In this document: positions 1 through 6,697 of the stretch, piece after piece
Layout of the letters: each line of letters begins with the position of its first letter
Position numbering within the stretch: the stretch's first letter is position 1
Source of the DNA: an uncultured Clostridia bacterium
Lineage (GTDB): Bacteria; Bacillota; Clostridia; Oscillospirales; Oscillospiraceae
Length of the DNA: 42,929 bases
Assembly (NCBI GenBank): GCA_946550725.1
Contig: CAMNQX010000017.1
Location: 1-42,929, forward strand
Reading direction: 5' to 3'
Translations under genes and position numbers: made by a program
The notes under the pieces: generated by a model
Told to the model about the DNA's origin: nothing
What the model saw: only the letters and a program-made list of their open reading frames with translations
Database searches by the model: none

Positions 1-335
1 TGGCCGTCCAGCCACTTGTTCCCCGCCGCCACCCCACGGGAGGCCAGCAGCAGGGCGCAGATGGTCAGCTCCTTCACGGCGTTGGCGTTGGCGCCGGGAG
101 TGTTGAACACCACGATACCCGCCTCCGAGCAGCGGTCAATGGGGATGTTGTTGGTCCCCGCCCCCGCCCGGGCGATGGCCAGCAGGCTTTCGGGCAGGTC
201 AGCGGAGAGCATATCCGCCGACCGCACCAGCACCCCTTCGGGGGCGGCGGCGGTGTCCGATACGGTATAGGTTTCGGTGGGAAGCTGGTCCAGCCCCACC
301 TGGGCGATCTTGTTCAGGGTCTTGATCTGGTACAT
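1..335 (-). CDS. serA: D-3-phosphoglycerate dehydrogenase, N-terminal part (runs off the window)
   Basis: First committed step of serine synthesis: NAD-dependent oxidation of 3-phosphoglycerate to 3-phosphohydroxypyruvate, cytosolic. Only the first 111 residues are present; the 3' part lies left of the window. The protein starts MYQIKTLNKIAQVGLDQLP, and the stretch ARAGAGTNNIPIDRCSEAGI followed by VFNTPGANANAVKELT is the conserved N-terminal region of the 2-hydroxyacid dehydrogenase fold leading to the substrate-contacting loop. The start ATG at 335 has TAAGGAGG 6-8 nt upstream. It lies 108 bp downstream of serC on the same strand, so the two form a serC-serA operon with a palindromic repeat pair between the genes. 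Whether an ACT domain follows cannot be seen. Confidence 0.93.
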   Translation of the reverse strand, partial: MYQIKTLNKIAQVGLDQLPTETYTVSDTAAAPEGVLVRSADMLSADLPESLLAIARAGAGTNNIPIDRCSEAGIVVFNTPGANANAVKELTICALLLASRGVAAGNKWLDG

Positions 336-360
336 GGGAATTCCTCCTTATAACGGTACA

Positions 361-437
361 CGGGCGGGTGGGGACACCCGCCCCTACGCACCAACGCCAC
401 GTTTTTGTTCGTAGGGGCCGATGTCCACATCGGCCCG
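361..437. repeat. Inverted pair of CGTAGGGGC-type hairpin repeats between serC and serA
   Basis: Two hairpin units face each other. Unit one (361-388, reading on the minus strand) begins CGTAGGGGC and has arms GGGCGGGTG/CACCCGCCC. Unit two (410-437, plus strand) begins CGTAGGGGC and has arms GGGCCGATGT/ACATCGGCCC. The 5' edge is constant while the arms differ but still pair. Related copies lie at 20278-20300, 20681-20704, 27256-27281 and 40775-40801. This fills the gap inside the serine operon. Confidence 0.8.
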
Positions 438-443
438 AACCGC

Positions 444-1526
444 TCAATTTTCCCTGTCAAACTTACGGATAAAGTCGCACAGCTTTTCCACGCCCTCGGT
501 GGGCATGGCGTTGTAGATGGACGCCCGCATGCCGCCCACCAGGCGGTGGCCCTTCAGGTTGGTGAAGCCCGCCTCCACGCTCTCGGCGATGAACTTGGCA
601 TCCAGCTCCGGGTCGGCGGTGCGGAAGGTGACGTTCATGTCGCTGCGGCTGCCCTTTTGGGCGGCGCAGGTGAAGAGCCTGGAGCCGTCTATCACATCAT
701 ACAGCATTTGGGCCTTGGCGTGCTTGATCTTCTCCATGCCGGGTACGCCGCCCTGCTCCTCCAGCCAGTCCAGGGTCAGCCCCAGCATATAGATGCACCA
801 GCAGGGGGGCGTGTTGTACATGGAGTCCTTGTCGATCATGGTCTTGTAGTTCATCATCAGCGGGGTGTAGGGCAGCTCATGGCCCGCCAGGTCCTCCTTG
901 ATGATGACCACCGTCAGTCCCGCGGGGGCCATGTTCTTCTGCGCCCCGGCAAAGATGATCCCGTACTTGGACACGTCCACCTGCCGGGAGAGGATGTCCG
1001 AGGACATATCGCACACCAGGGGCACGTCCCCCGTCTCGGGGACGTAGGGCCACTCGGTGCCGAAGATGGTGTTGTTGGCGCAGTAATAGAAGTAGCTGGC
1101 GTCGGGGGACAGGTCCAGCTGGCTCTGGGCGGGGATGTAGGTGTGGTTCTGATCCTCGCTGGACGCGGCCAGGTGGATGTCGCCGTACTTCTTGGCCTCC
1201 TTATAAGCGATGCCGGAGAAGTTGCCGGTGACGGCGTAGTCCGCCTTGCCCGTTTTCCCGATGAGGTTCAGCGGAACCATGGAAAACTGCCCCGACGCGC
1301 CGGTCTGCAAAAACAGGATCTTGTACCCCTCCGGGACGTTCATCAGCTTGCGAAGCTTGGCCTGGGTGTCGTCAAAGATCTTCTGGAACGCCTTGGAGCG
1401 GTGGGACATCTCCATCACCGACATTCCCGTGCCCTGGTAGTTGGTGATCTCCCTGCCCGCCCGCTCCAGCGCCTCCAGCGGCAGCATGGACGGCCCGGCA
1501 GAAAAGTTGTATACACGATCAGACAT
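444..1526 (-). CDS. serC: Phosphoserine aminotransferase
   Basis: PLP-dependent aminotransferase converting 3-phosphohydroxypyruvate and glutamate to 3-phosphoserine, the second step of serine synthesis; it can also serve pyridoxal phosphate synthesis. 360 residues, the normal length for the family. The N-terminus MSDRVYNFSAGPSMLP is the SerC signature, and the PLP-lysine region reads IIFAGAQKNMAPAGL, with the Schiff-base Lys in AQKN. RLVGGMRASIYNAMP near the C-terminus is the conserved phosphate-binding end. A start at 1550 (adding MEKQGGKV) is possible but lacks a ribosome site; the ATG at 1526 has AAGGAGG 7 nt upstream and matches family N-termini. It is transcribed ahead of serA from a consensus promoter at 1580-1607. 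Confidence 0.96.
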   Translation of the reverse strand: MSDRVYNFSAGPSMLPLEALERAGREITNYQGTGMSVMEMSHRSKAFQKIFDDTQAKLRKLMNVPEGYKILFLQTGASGQFSMVPLNLIGKTGKADYAVTGNFSGIAYKEAKKYGDIHLAASSEDQNHTYIPAQSQLDLSPDASYFYYCANNTIFGTEWPYVPETGDVPLVCDMSSDILSRQVDVSKYGIIFAGAQKNMAPAGLTVVIIKEDLAGHELPYTPLMMNYKTMIDKDSMYNTPPCWCIYMLGLTLDWLEEQGGVPGMEKIKHAKAQMLYDVIDGSRLFTCAAQKGSRSDMNVTFRTADPELDAKFIAESVEAGFTNLKGHRLVGGMRASIYNAMPTEGVEKLCDFIRKFDREN

Positions 1527-1579
1527 GACTTTGCCTCCTTGTTTCTCCAAATTCTTTACTCCGATAAAGTATCCTCTTT

Positions 1580-1607
1580 ATTATATCATCCCTCGCTCCC
1601 CTGTCAA
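1580..1607 (-). promoter_or_regulatory. Sigma-A type promoter of serC-serA
   Basis: On the minus strand TTGACA (1602-1607) and TATAAT (1580-1585) are separated by 16 nt, both exact consensus boxes. The start codon of serC is 54 nt downstream of the -10 box. No T-box or riboswitch fold was recognised in the leader. Confidence 0.85.
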
Positions 1608-1777
1608 GGTTGAGACAAGCCAAAGAGAGTTACTGGACATTTTTATTTTATTTTGTGGACAAACGAGTGGGTCAAGAATTTACCATTCTAAGGCATATGC
1701 AGTCTGATTCCTCCTCAGTTTCGTCAAAGTGTTCAAATTGGAACCGTTTCCGTTGTTTAATTTGATGTTTTTATGCC

Positions 1778-1806
1778 TTGACGGCGGGGCCTCCCCGCGC
1801 TAAAAT
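1778..1806 (+). promoter_or_regulatory. Promoter of the HPr-like gene with a palindromic spacer
   Basis: TTGACG (1778-1783) and TAAAAT (1801-1806) are 17 nt apart. The spacer contains the perfect inverted repeat GCGGGG-CCT-CCCCGC, placed where a repressor would block polymerase, so it may be an operator. Apart from this promoter, the 1608-1887 gap shows no further gene. Confidence 0.6.
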
Positions 1807-1887
1807 GTGGGCGTCGAGAGGAGATAGCCCCTTGACCTTCGCGGAGGAGCGCTCCGCACGACATCATGAAGAAAGGATTGATCTCAA

Positions 1888-2109
1888 ATGGTGAAGGAAC
1901 TGGACATTAAGACCCCTGCCCAGGTGCAGAAAATCAACAAGCTGGCCTCTGAGCAGCCCTACGAGGTCTTTCTCACCAACGGGACCGTGATGCTGGATGC
2001 CCGCAGTCTGCTGGGCCTGTTCACCCTGATCGGGCAGCGGGTCTCTGTTGTGGCTGAGGACGATGTGGACCCCAACCGCTTCGGCAAGCTGGTTCAGCAC
2101 ATGGCCTGA
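1888..2109 (+). CDS. HPr/Crh-like protein lacking the phosphoryl-transfer histidine
   Basis: 73-residue protein of the HPr fold, judged by the segment LDARSLLGLFTL, which aligns with the regulatory-serine region of HPr (consensus NAKSIMGVMSL) and places Ser40 at the HPr Ser46 position. The N-terminal region that normally holds catalytic His15 reads KTPAQVQKINKLA and contains no His, so phosphotransfer in the sugar PTS is not expected. In this it resembles Bacillus Crh, which keeps the serine but not the histidine and acts with CcpA in catabolite control. The analogy is inferred; a CcpA partner is not in the window. The start has AAAGGAT 9 nt upstream. A single-gene unit with its own promoter, followed by three hairpins. 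Confidence 0.75.
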   Translation: MVKELDIKTPAQVQKINKLASEQPYEVFLTNGTVMLDARSLLGLFTLIGQRVSVVAEDDVDPNRFGKLVQHMA

Positions 2110-2139
2110 GAGGCGCTCTCCCGCGCCAAACAAAAACCG

Positions 2140-2170
2140 GCGCCCGACGGTCTGTGACTGCCGGGCGTTT
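2140..2170 (+). terminator. Terminator after the HPr-like gene
   Basis: GCGCCCG pairs with CGGGCGTTT across a 15-nt loop, 30 nt after the stop codon. A short T run follows, so termination is plausible but not strong. Confidence 0.5.
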
Positions 2171-2176
2171 GAACCC

Positions 2177-2239
2177 GTCAAAGAAGGCCGCGGCCTTCTT
2201 TGACGCCAGATAAGGAAGATGATCCGCTGCAAGCGGATC
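2177..2239. repeat. Perfect 28-bp palindrome followed by a second hairpin
   Basis: Positions 2177-2204 are an exact palindrome with no unpaired centre (half site GTCAAAGAAGGCCG). At 2221-2239 GATCCGCT pairs with AGCGGATC around GCA. Neither overlaps a gene; both lie between two convergent genes. Confidence 0.75.
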
Positions 2240-2249
2240 GGATGATCTA

Positions 2250-2282
2250 AGCGGGGCGGTCCCATTTGGGGCCGCCCCGCTC
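2250..2282. terminator. Bidirectional terminator between HPr-like gene and ATP-grasp gene
   Basis: AGCGGGGCGG and CCGCCCCGCT pair around a 12-nt loop. It lies 14 nt beyond the stop codon of the minus-strand ATP-grasp gene and is the third hairpin after the plus-strand HPr-like gene, so it probably serves both. Confidence 0.6.
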
Positions 2283-2295
2283 GTGTTTGTTCCCG

Positions 2296-3618
2296 TTATT
2301 TTTTGTCCGCTTCCTTGGGCGTTGGGGTCGGCTCCTGCTTCTTTTTCGCCCCCGCGGGCTTGGGGGCCGCAGGCGCTTTCCCCGCTGTTTTGGGGCTGAC
2401 CGCCGGCTTGGGGGCGGGCTGGGGCTTGTTCTCCGCCAGAGCGTCCCGGTAGAAGGCGTCCAGCTTCGCCTGGGTGGGGAACACCGCCACATACATCCGG
2501 TTGCCCATGGCGTCCGCCAAAGCGTCGGGGATGCGTTCCACCATCCGCATGGCGGGGTAATACTTCTTCATCAGGTCGGAGTCTGACAAGGCAAAATCCT
2601 TGCCATCCCGCCGCCCGGCAAAGGCGCAGAAGGAATGATCGCCCACGGGGGTCTCGCTGTGGTCAAAGGCGATCATATCGGCCCAGATCTGATAGACGTC
2701 GGTGGCGTGGGCAAAGTTGATCATGTCGGGGGTAAAGCCGCCGCAGGGGCGCATATTGACCTCCAGGGCCACCACGTCTCCCTTTTTGCCCAGTCCCGCC
2801 TGGTCGCGGGTAAGGCGGAAGAACTCAAAGTGGATGAAGCGGCTCTTCACGCCCCACGCCTTGACCGCGGCACGCCCCGCCTTGCGCACATCGGGGGCCA
2901 GGTGCTTGACGATATAGTAGATGGAGTTGTCCTGGTGGTTGACGATGTCCATGATGGACATGGGGGTGACGTTGCCCGTCTCAAAGATCGGCTCTCCCTT
3001 GGAGTCGATAATGGCGTCGTAGGAGTTGACCTCGGCGTGGACGAATTCCTCCATGATATAGGGCACCCAGGTGCGCCGGTTGTCCAGGAAGCGGCGCAGA
3101 TCGGCCTCGCTCTCCAGTTTGTGGGTATCCGACGCGCCCACGCCGTTGTCCGGCTTCACCACCACCGGCCAGCCCACCTGGTGGATGAACTTCATGCAGC
3201 CGTCGAAGTCGTCCACCATGCGCCAGCGGCAGGCGGGGATGCCCGCCTTGGCGTAATACGCCTTCATCCTGGACTTATACTTGATGCGGTCGATGTCCTC
3301 CTCCTGGAAGCCGGAGGTGATGTGGAACTGGGTGCGCAGCCAGGCGTCCCGCTCCAGCCAGTACTCGTTGTTGCTCTCCAGCCAGTCGATGCGGCCGTAT
3401 TTGTGGATGAAATAGGCCACCGCGCGATAAACCGCCTCGTTGTTTTCCAGGCTGTCCACCCAGTAGTACTCGGTGAGGTTGTCCCTCACCTGGCCGGCCA
3501 GCTGGTCGTAGGGCTGGTCGCCGATGCCGAACACGTTCAGGCCGTTCTTCCGCAGGGCGCGGCAGAACTGCCAGTAGTTGGTGGGGAAATTGGGCGAGAT
3601 GAAAATGGCGTTTTTCAT
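2296..3618 (-). CDS. ATP-grasp domain enzyme (carbamoyl-phosphate synthase-like ligase)
   Basis: 440 residues. The N-terminus MKNAIFISPNFPTNYWQFCRAL is a Rossmann-like pre-ATP-grasp domain. The central part has the ATP-grasp features GWPVVVKPDNGVGASDTHKL (lysine and glycine-rich loop near residue 150), PYIMEEFV (adenine-binding glutamates), then FEFF and ALEVNMRPCGGFTPDM (metal-binding Glu/Asn near residue 300). Such enzymes form an amide, ester or thioester through an acyl-phosphate; the substrate is unknown. After residue about 398 comes a low-complexity Pro/Ala/Lys tail that looks disordered. AGAGGGATA lies upstream of the ATG. Last gene of a three-gene operon with two esterases, which suggests joint making and hydrolysis of an acylated small molecule; this is inference. 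Confidence 0.85.
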   Translation of the reverse strand: MKNAIFISPNFPTNYWQFCRALRKNGLNVFGIGDQPYDQLAGQVRDNLTEYYWVDSLENNEAVYRAVAYFIHKYGRIDWLESNNEYWLERDAWLRTQFHITSGFQEEDIDRIKYKSRMKAYYAKAGIPACRWRMVDDFDGCMKFIHQVGWPVVVKPDNGVGASDTHKLESEADLRRFLDNRRTWVPYIMEEFVHAEVNSYDAIIDSKGEPIFETGNVTPMSIMDIVNHQDNSIYYIVKHLAPDVRKAGRAAVKAWGVKSRFIHFEFFRLTRDQAGLGKKGDVVALEVNMRPCGGFTPDMINFAHATDVYQIWADMIAFDHSETPVGDHSFCAFAGRRDGKDFALSDSDLMKKYYPAMRMVERIPDALADAMGNRMYVAVFPTQAKLDAFYRDALAENKPQPAPKPAVSPKTAGKAPAAPKPAGAKKKQEPTPTPKEADKK

Positions 3619-3687
3619 AGGGTATCCCTCTTTTCTTTGGTGGGGCCGGATTTTAATGTGTCACGTTCGCATGGGGCGCGCCTATGC

Positions 3688-4449
3688 TTACGCTTCGTCC
3701 AGCAGAAACGGCGCGAAGTACGCCGCCTGCTTGTGCCACCAGGGCCAGTCGTGGTTCACGTCATAGCCCCAGTAGTCCACCCAGATGCGGATGCCCTTCT
3801 GCTGGAACAGCTCGTCCACCCGGCAGGTGGTCTCCGGCTGCTCCCAGGCCCCCAGGCCCACGCAGATGATGCCCTTCCCCTGGTTAATCTGCTTGATGGT
3901 GGGGTGGTTCTCCGGCAAATTGGGGAGAAAGTGCACGGGAGAGTTGAGATAGACCATGTCGTCCATATAGCCGTCGAAGCCGTAGGACGCGTCATAGATG
4001 CCGCTGAGGGCCAGCACGCCGCCGAACAGGTCGGGACGGCGGAGGAACAGGTTGAGGGCGTGGGTGGCCCCCAGGGAACAGCCGAAGGCCAGGACCTTGG
4101 GCTTGGCGCTGCGCTTGCCGTTGGCCTTGTTCACCGTTTTGCGGATAAAGGGCACCAGCTCGTCAAAAATATAGGTCATCCACTGCTCGTGGCGGGCGCT
4201 GCGCCAGGCGGGGTCGCCCTCCTTGTTGGACCAGGTCTCCTTGTCGATGGTGTCCACGGTGAACACCATCACCTTCCCCTCGTCGATCCAGGGCGCCCAG
4301 GTATCCGTCATACCGAAGTTTTCAAAGTCGAAAAACCGCCCGTCCTGGCAGGGGATAAAGAGCATAGGCTTGCCCCCGTGGCCGTAGACCTTGGTCTCCA
4401 TGTCCCGGCCCAGTGCCTCCGACCACTGCTTAAAATACTGTACTTCCAT
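3688..4449 (-). CDS. Alpha/beta-hydrolase esterase (putative esterase family)
   Basis: 253 residues. The nucleophile elbow is in VLAFGCSLGATHALNLF (G-C-S-L-G, Ser125), the pattern of the enterochelin/acetyl esterase-like hydrolases; a histidine in VDYWGYDVNHDWPWW near residue 235 is the likely general base. No signal peptide, so cytosolic. An upstream ATG at 4467 exists, but AAGGAGG sits 8 nt before the ATG at 4449, so the protein begins MEVQYFKQWSEALGRDM. The upstream gene stops at 4468, so translation is probably coupled. It differs from its neighbour in sequence but has the same fold, so the operon carries two esterases that may act on different sites or substrates. The substrate cannot be read from sequence. 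Confidence 0.85.
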   Translation of the reverse strand: MEVQYFKQWSEALGRDMETKVYGHGGKPMLFIPCQDGRFFDFENFGMTDTWAPWIDEGKVMVFTVDTIDKETWSNKEGDPAWRSARHEQWMTYIFDELVPFIRKTVNKANGKRSAKPKVLAFGCSLGATHALNLFLRRPDLFGGVLALSGIYDASYGFDGYMDDMVYLNSPVHFLPNLPENHPTIKQINQGKGIICVGLGAWEQPETTCRVDELFQQKGIRIWVDYWGYDVNHDWPWWHKQAAYFAPFLLDEA

Positions 4450-4467
4450 TATTTCTTCCTCCTTCAT

Positions 4468-5235
4468 TTACGGCAGGTCATACATTAAGGTAGGGATCAC
4501 AAAGGGCAGCTGCCTTTCCCAGCTGGCCTCGTTGTGGTTGCCGTTTGGCACCACGCGGCAGGTCAGGTCGATCTTCTTGTCCAGCAGGATGGCCGCCGTC
4601 TCCGCCAGGCCGTGGAACATATCCTTGTGGAAGCCCATCTCCCGCCGTCCGTAGTCTATGTAAAGCACCGTGTCAGGCGCCACCCGGGCGTTGCGCAGCA
4701 TGGAGAAAAGCTTCTCCTGCCCGAACCACAGCGACGGCGACAGCGCCGCCCCCCGGGAGAACACCTTATTATACTTCATCACCCCGTAGAGGGTCATCAG
4801 CCCACCCATGGAGCTGCCCCCCAGGAAGGTGTATTCCCGCTCCGGGCGGGTGGGGTAGTTGGCGTCGATGTACGGCTTAAATTCATTGGCGTAGAAGTCC
4901 ATGGTGGCCTTGCCCTTGCCCTTGACGGGTCCGAAGTCGGGCATGGTGCAGGCGTAGGGACAATACTCGATGATGCGCCCCCCGGCAGGGTCATGGTTGC
5001 ACTCCACCGCGGCGATGATCAGCGGCGTCCGGGTGGCCTCCATGTACTCCAGGAAGCCCCAGCTCTTGCCGTAGGTGGCCTCAGAGTCGTAAAACAGGTT
5101 GTGGCCGTCAAACATATAGAGCACGGGGAAGCGCAGGCCGGGGTCGTTGCGGGCTTCGTCGGGCACGTAGACGTAGGCGCGGCGGGGCCGGTCGGCCGTG
5201 AGCTTCTCCACGGTCACGTCGAAGATATCCAGCAT
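4468..5235 (-). CDS. Esterase of the enterochelin-esterase/esterase D type
   Basis: 255 residues. The order RRAYVYVPDEA, FPVLYMFDGHNLFYD, then FLGGSSMGGLMTLYG (nucleophile Ser142 in G-S-S-M-G) and VVPNGNHNEASWERQLP (catalytic His) is typical of the putative esterase family, which includes iron-siderophore esterases and feruloyl or acetyl esterases. No signal peptide. An in-frame ATG at 5301 would add 22 residues, but GGGAAAGGA lies 9 nt before the ATG at 5235 and the domain starts there. First gene of the three-gene operon; a promoter fits at 5273-5301. No siderophore synthesis genes are nearby, so a siderophore role is not supported. Confidence 0.87.
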   Translation of the reverse strand: MLDIFDVTVEKLTADRPRRAYVYVPDEARNDPGLRFPVLYMFDGHNLFYDSEATYGKSWGFLEYMEATRTPLIIAAVECNHDPAGGRIIEYCPYACTMPDFGPVKGKGKATMDFYANEFKPYIDANYPTRPEREYTFLGGSSMGGLMTLYGVMKYNKVFSRGAALSPSLWFGQEKLFSMLRNARVAPDTVLYIDYGRREMGFHKDMFHGLAETAAILLDKKIDLTCRVVPNGNHNEASWERQLPFVIPTLMYDLP

Positions 5236-5272
5236 CAGGCAGGTTCCTTTCCCACATTTGTCTTGAAAAATA

Positions 5273-5330
5273 AGTTTATCACAGCGATTTGCAAATTGCA
5301 ATTCCTGCGGACGGTTTTTTGTGGTATACT
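5273..5330. promoter_or_regulatory. Divergent promoter region between the esterase operon and the DUF3783 gene
   Basis: Minus strand: TTGCAA (5296-5301), 17 nt, TAAACT (5273-5278), for the esterase operon. Plus strand: TTCCTG (5302-5307), 17 nt, TATACT (5325-5330), for the small gene at 5366. The -35 boxes abut, and TTGCAAATTGCAA at 5289-5301 is a near-palindrome that could bind a shared regulator. Confidence 0.55.
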
Positions 5331-5365
5331 ACGATTTGACTCTAGGATGGAAAAGGAGGCCCGCC

Positions 5366-5725
5366 ATGTCCCCTACCGTTTTGTGCTACGCGCTGTCCGA
5401 CGCCCGCTACGCCGCCATCGCAGCCCTCTGCCGCGCCCAGGGCTGCACTCCCCGCCGGGTGGCGGAGGTGGACTACGCCCGTCCCATCGGCGCCCTGCTG
5501 GGCTTTCCTGTGGGGAGCCGTCAGGGCGGCGGCGCGGTGGCGGAGGAAATGCTGGTGCTGTGTGGTTTTACCCCGGACAAGCTGGACAGCTTTCTCGCCG
5601 CCTTTCCCTCTGGCGGCGTGCCAAGCGTAGCCCTGAAGGCCGTCCTCACCCCGTCCAACGCCACCTGGACCGCCGGGGAGCTTTGCGCCGAGCTGCTTCG
5701 GGAGCGGCAGGCCATGGACCGATGA
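5366..5725 (+). CDS. DUF3783-type small protein
   Basis: 119 residues, cytosolic. The C-terminal half reads LVLCGFTPDKLDSFLAAF, then VALKAVLTPSNATWT and LCAELLRE, the pattern of DUF3783 (a conserved PTN/PSN and a tryptophan followed by an acidic helix). Function of the family is unknown. The start is the ATG at 5366, with AAAAGGAGG 7 nt upstream; the earlier in-frame ATG at 5321 lies inside the -10 region. It overlaps the next gene by 4 nt (ATGA), so the two are translated as a pair. Confidence 0.75.
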   Translation: MSPTVLCYALSDARYAAIAALCRAQGCTPRRVAEVDYARPIGALLGFPVGSRQGGGAVAEEMLVLCGFTPDKLDSFLAAFPSGGVPSVALKAVLTPSNATWTAGELCAELLRERQAMDR

Positions 5726-6318
5726 CCGCCGCGCTCACTCCCACCGTCCGCCGCACGGTGGCCACCGGGGACGGCGTGATCTCCTATGAGCTGACCCGCA
5801 AGCGGGTGAAAAACCTCAACCTGCGGGTGGAACGGGACGGCAGCATCCGGGTGTCTGCCCCGGCCCGGGTGTCCCTGGCCCATGTGAACGCCTTCGTCGC
5901 CGGCCGGGCGGACTTTATCCGCAAGGCCCAGGCCCGCCTTCGAGGGGAGCAAGCCCGCATCGAGACCATGCCCGACGTGCCCGAAGCCATGTGCCGCCAA
6001 CGGTTTCAGGAGGTCATTGACCGCCTGCTGCCCCTTTTGGGCGGCTACCGTCTCCCGCCCGTCACCCTCCGGCTGCGGACGATGAAGAGCCGCTGGGGTT
6101 CCTGCGCCTGGGCCACGGGCGCGGTGACCCTCAACCGCCGGCTCTACTTCGCGCCCCCGGAGTGCTTGGAGTATGTGGCCCTCCACGAGCTGTGCCATCT
6201 GGTGGTCCATGACCACTCCCCCCGTTTCCACGCCCTCATGGCCAGCCTCATGCCCGACTGGAAGGCCCGCAAGGCCCGCCTGGAGCGGTGGAACACCGGG
6301 GGCGAAACGCCAAATTGA
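5722..6318 (+). CDS. YgjP-type zinc metallopeptidase (DUF45/M48-like)
   Basis: 198 residues. The core is RTMKSRWGSCAWATGAVTLN followed by the zinc motif HELCHL (His155 and His159) and VVHDHSPRFHALMASLMPDW. This is the YgjP/SprT-like order, in which a further His after HELCH completes the metal site. The N-terminal part (ELTRKRVKNLNLRVERDGSI) is the usual beta-rich segment. Length is a little under the roughly 220-240 typical for the family. No signal peptide. Its start overlaps the stop of the preceding gene as ATGA; no separate ribosome site is needed. Substrate unknown. Confidence 0.87.
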   Translation: MTAALTPTVRRTVATGDGVISYELTRKRVKNLNLRVERDGSIRVSAPARVSLAHVNAFVAGRADFIRKAQARLRGEQARIETMPDVPEAMCRQRFQEVIDRLLPLLGGYRLPPVTLRLRTMKSRWGSCAWATGAVTLNRRLYFAPPECLEYVALHELCHLVVHDHSPRFHALMASLMPDWKARKARLERWNTGGETPN

Positions 6319-6374
6319 CGCAAAAATTTTCGCCGTTGTCCGTCCCTTACCAAATCATACCTCCCCAACCGGAA

Positions 6375-6415
6375 GAATAGGAAAAACAGGCCTGCAAATA
6401 CTAGGATTTGTCAAA
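6375..6415 (+). promoter_or_regulatory. Possible forespore-type promoter and 0A-like box upstream of spoVT
   Basis: GAATA (6375-6379), 17 nt, AATACTA (6397-6403) resembles the sigma-G/sigma-F pattern (about GNATR, then CATNNTA), and spoVT is a sigma-G gene in Bacillus. Overlapping downstream, TTTGTCAAA (6407-6415) is one base off the 0A box TTTGTCGAA. Both readings are by eye and tentative; no sigma-A consensus pair is obvious here. Confidence 0.35.
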
Positions 6416-6440
6416 GAGACAGAACCGTGGGAGGTAGTTT

Positions 6441-6620
6441 ATGATGAAAGCGACTGGCGTCGTAAGACGCATTGATGACCTGGGCCGTATCGTCATCCCC
6501 AAGGAGATCCGCCGCACCATGCGCATCCGCGAGGGCGACCCGCTGCTGACAACATTGACACCGCAAGAACTATTCATTACCTACATACTTCGACTGGCTC
6601 AACGGCTGGAAGCGGCATAA
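6441..6620 (+). CDS. spoVT: SpoVT N-terminal fragment, split by an integrated element
   Basis: Encodes 59 residues. The first 35 are MMKATGVVRRIDDL, GRIVIPKEIRRTMR and IREGDPL, the AbrB-type swapped-hairpin DNA-binding domain of SpoVT, a forespore transcription regulator. After REGDPL the frame enters foreign DNA and reads a 24-residue tail (beginning LTTLTPQELFITYIL) to a TAA at 6618. GGGAGGT precedes ATGATG; family N-termini (MKATG) favour the second ATG at 6444. The missing C-terminal sensor domain is found 9.7 kb away at 16201-16650 in the same frame. Joining 6541 to 16209 gives 180 residues, against 178 for B. subtilis SpoVT. In the integrated state this fragment is probably inactive, because the AbrB fold is cut near its end. 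Confidence 0.9.
   Translation: MMKATGVVRRIDDLGRIVIPKEIRRTMRIREGDPLLTTLTPQELFITYILRLAQRLEAA
6534..6541 (+). repeat. attL core in spoVT
   Basis: GGCGACCC, reading Gly-Asp-Pro in SpoVT. The base to its left (G6533) differs from the right copy (C16200) and the base to its right (G6542) differs from C16209, so identity is exactly 8 bp. The centre of the flanking inverted repeat falls between the fourth and fifth bases, predicting GA (6537-6538) as the crossover dinucleotide; it is non-palindromic, as directionality of large serine recombinases requires. Confidence 0.88.
6542..6560 (+). repeat. Left terminal inverted repeat of the element (half of attP)
   Basis: 19 nt whose reverse complement matches 16182-16200 at 17 positions. 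In the excised circle the two copies would flank the 8-bp core as a 46-bp dyad, the expected shape of a serine recombinase attP. Confidence 0.85.
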
Positions 6621-6631
6621 TGTAGGCGAAA

Positions 6632-6674
6632 AAGCAAGGAGGCCAGGGGGAATCCCCCCCCGGCCTCCTTGCTT
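6632..6674. terminator. Strong hairpin terminator at the left end of the element
   Basis: AAGCAAGGAGGCC pairs with GGCCTCCTTGCTT around a 17-nt loop. It stands between convergent reading frames, closing the minus-strand gene at 6698 and any plus-strand transcript of split spoVT; in the circle it would terminate the recombinase gene. Confidence 0.8.
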
Positions 6675-6697
6675 GAATACCTGATATAGCCCGTTCA

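Noticed and set aside
2635-4488. Plus-strand frame of about 617 codons opposite the ATP-grasp and esterase genes
   Set aside because: It crosses two genes with clear catalytic motifs and ribosome sites; shadow of GC-rich codon use.
4468-5235. Siderophore (enterochelin) esterase function
   Set aside because: The fold fits, but no siderophore synthesis, uptake or iron-regulator site is in the window.
6441-6620. Stand-alone short AbrB-family regulator
   Set aside because: The AbrB domain is cut before its last strand, and the 24-residue tail is attP-side DNA rather than a native C-terminus.
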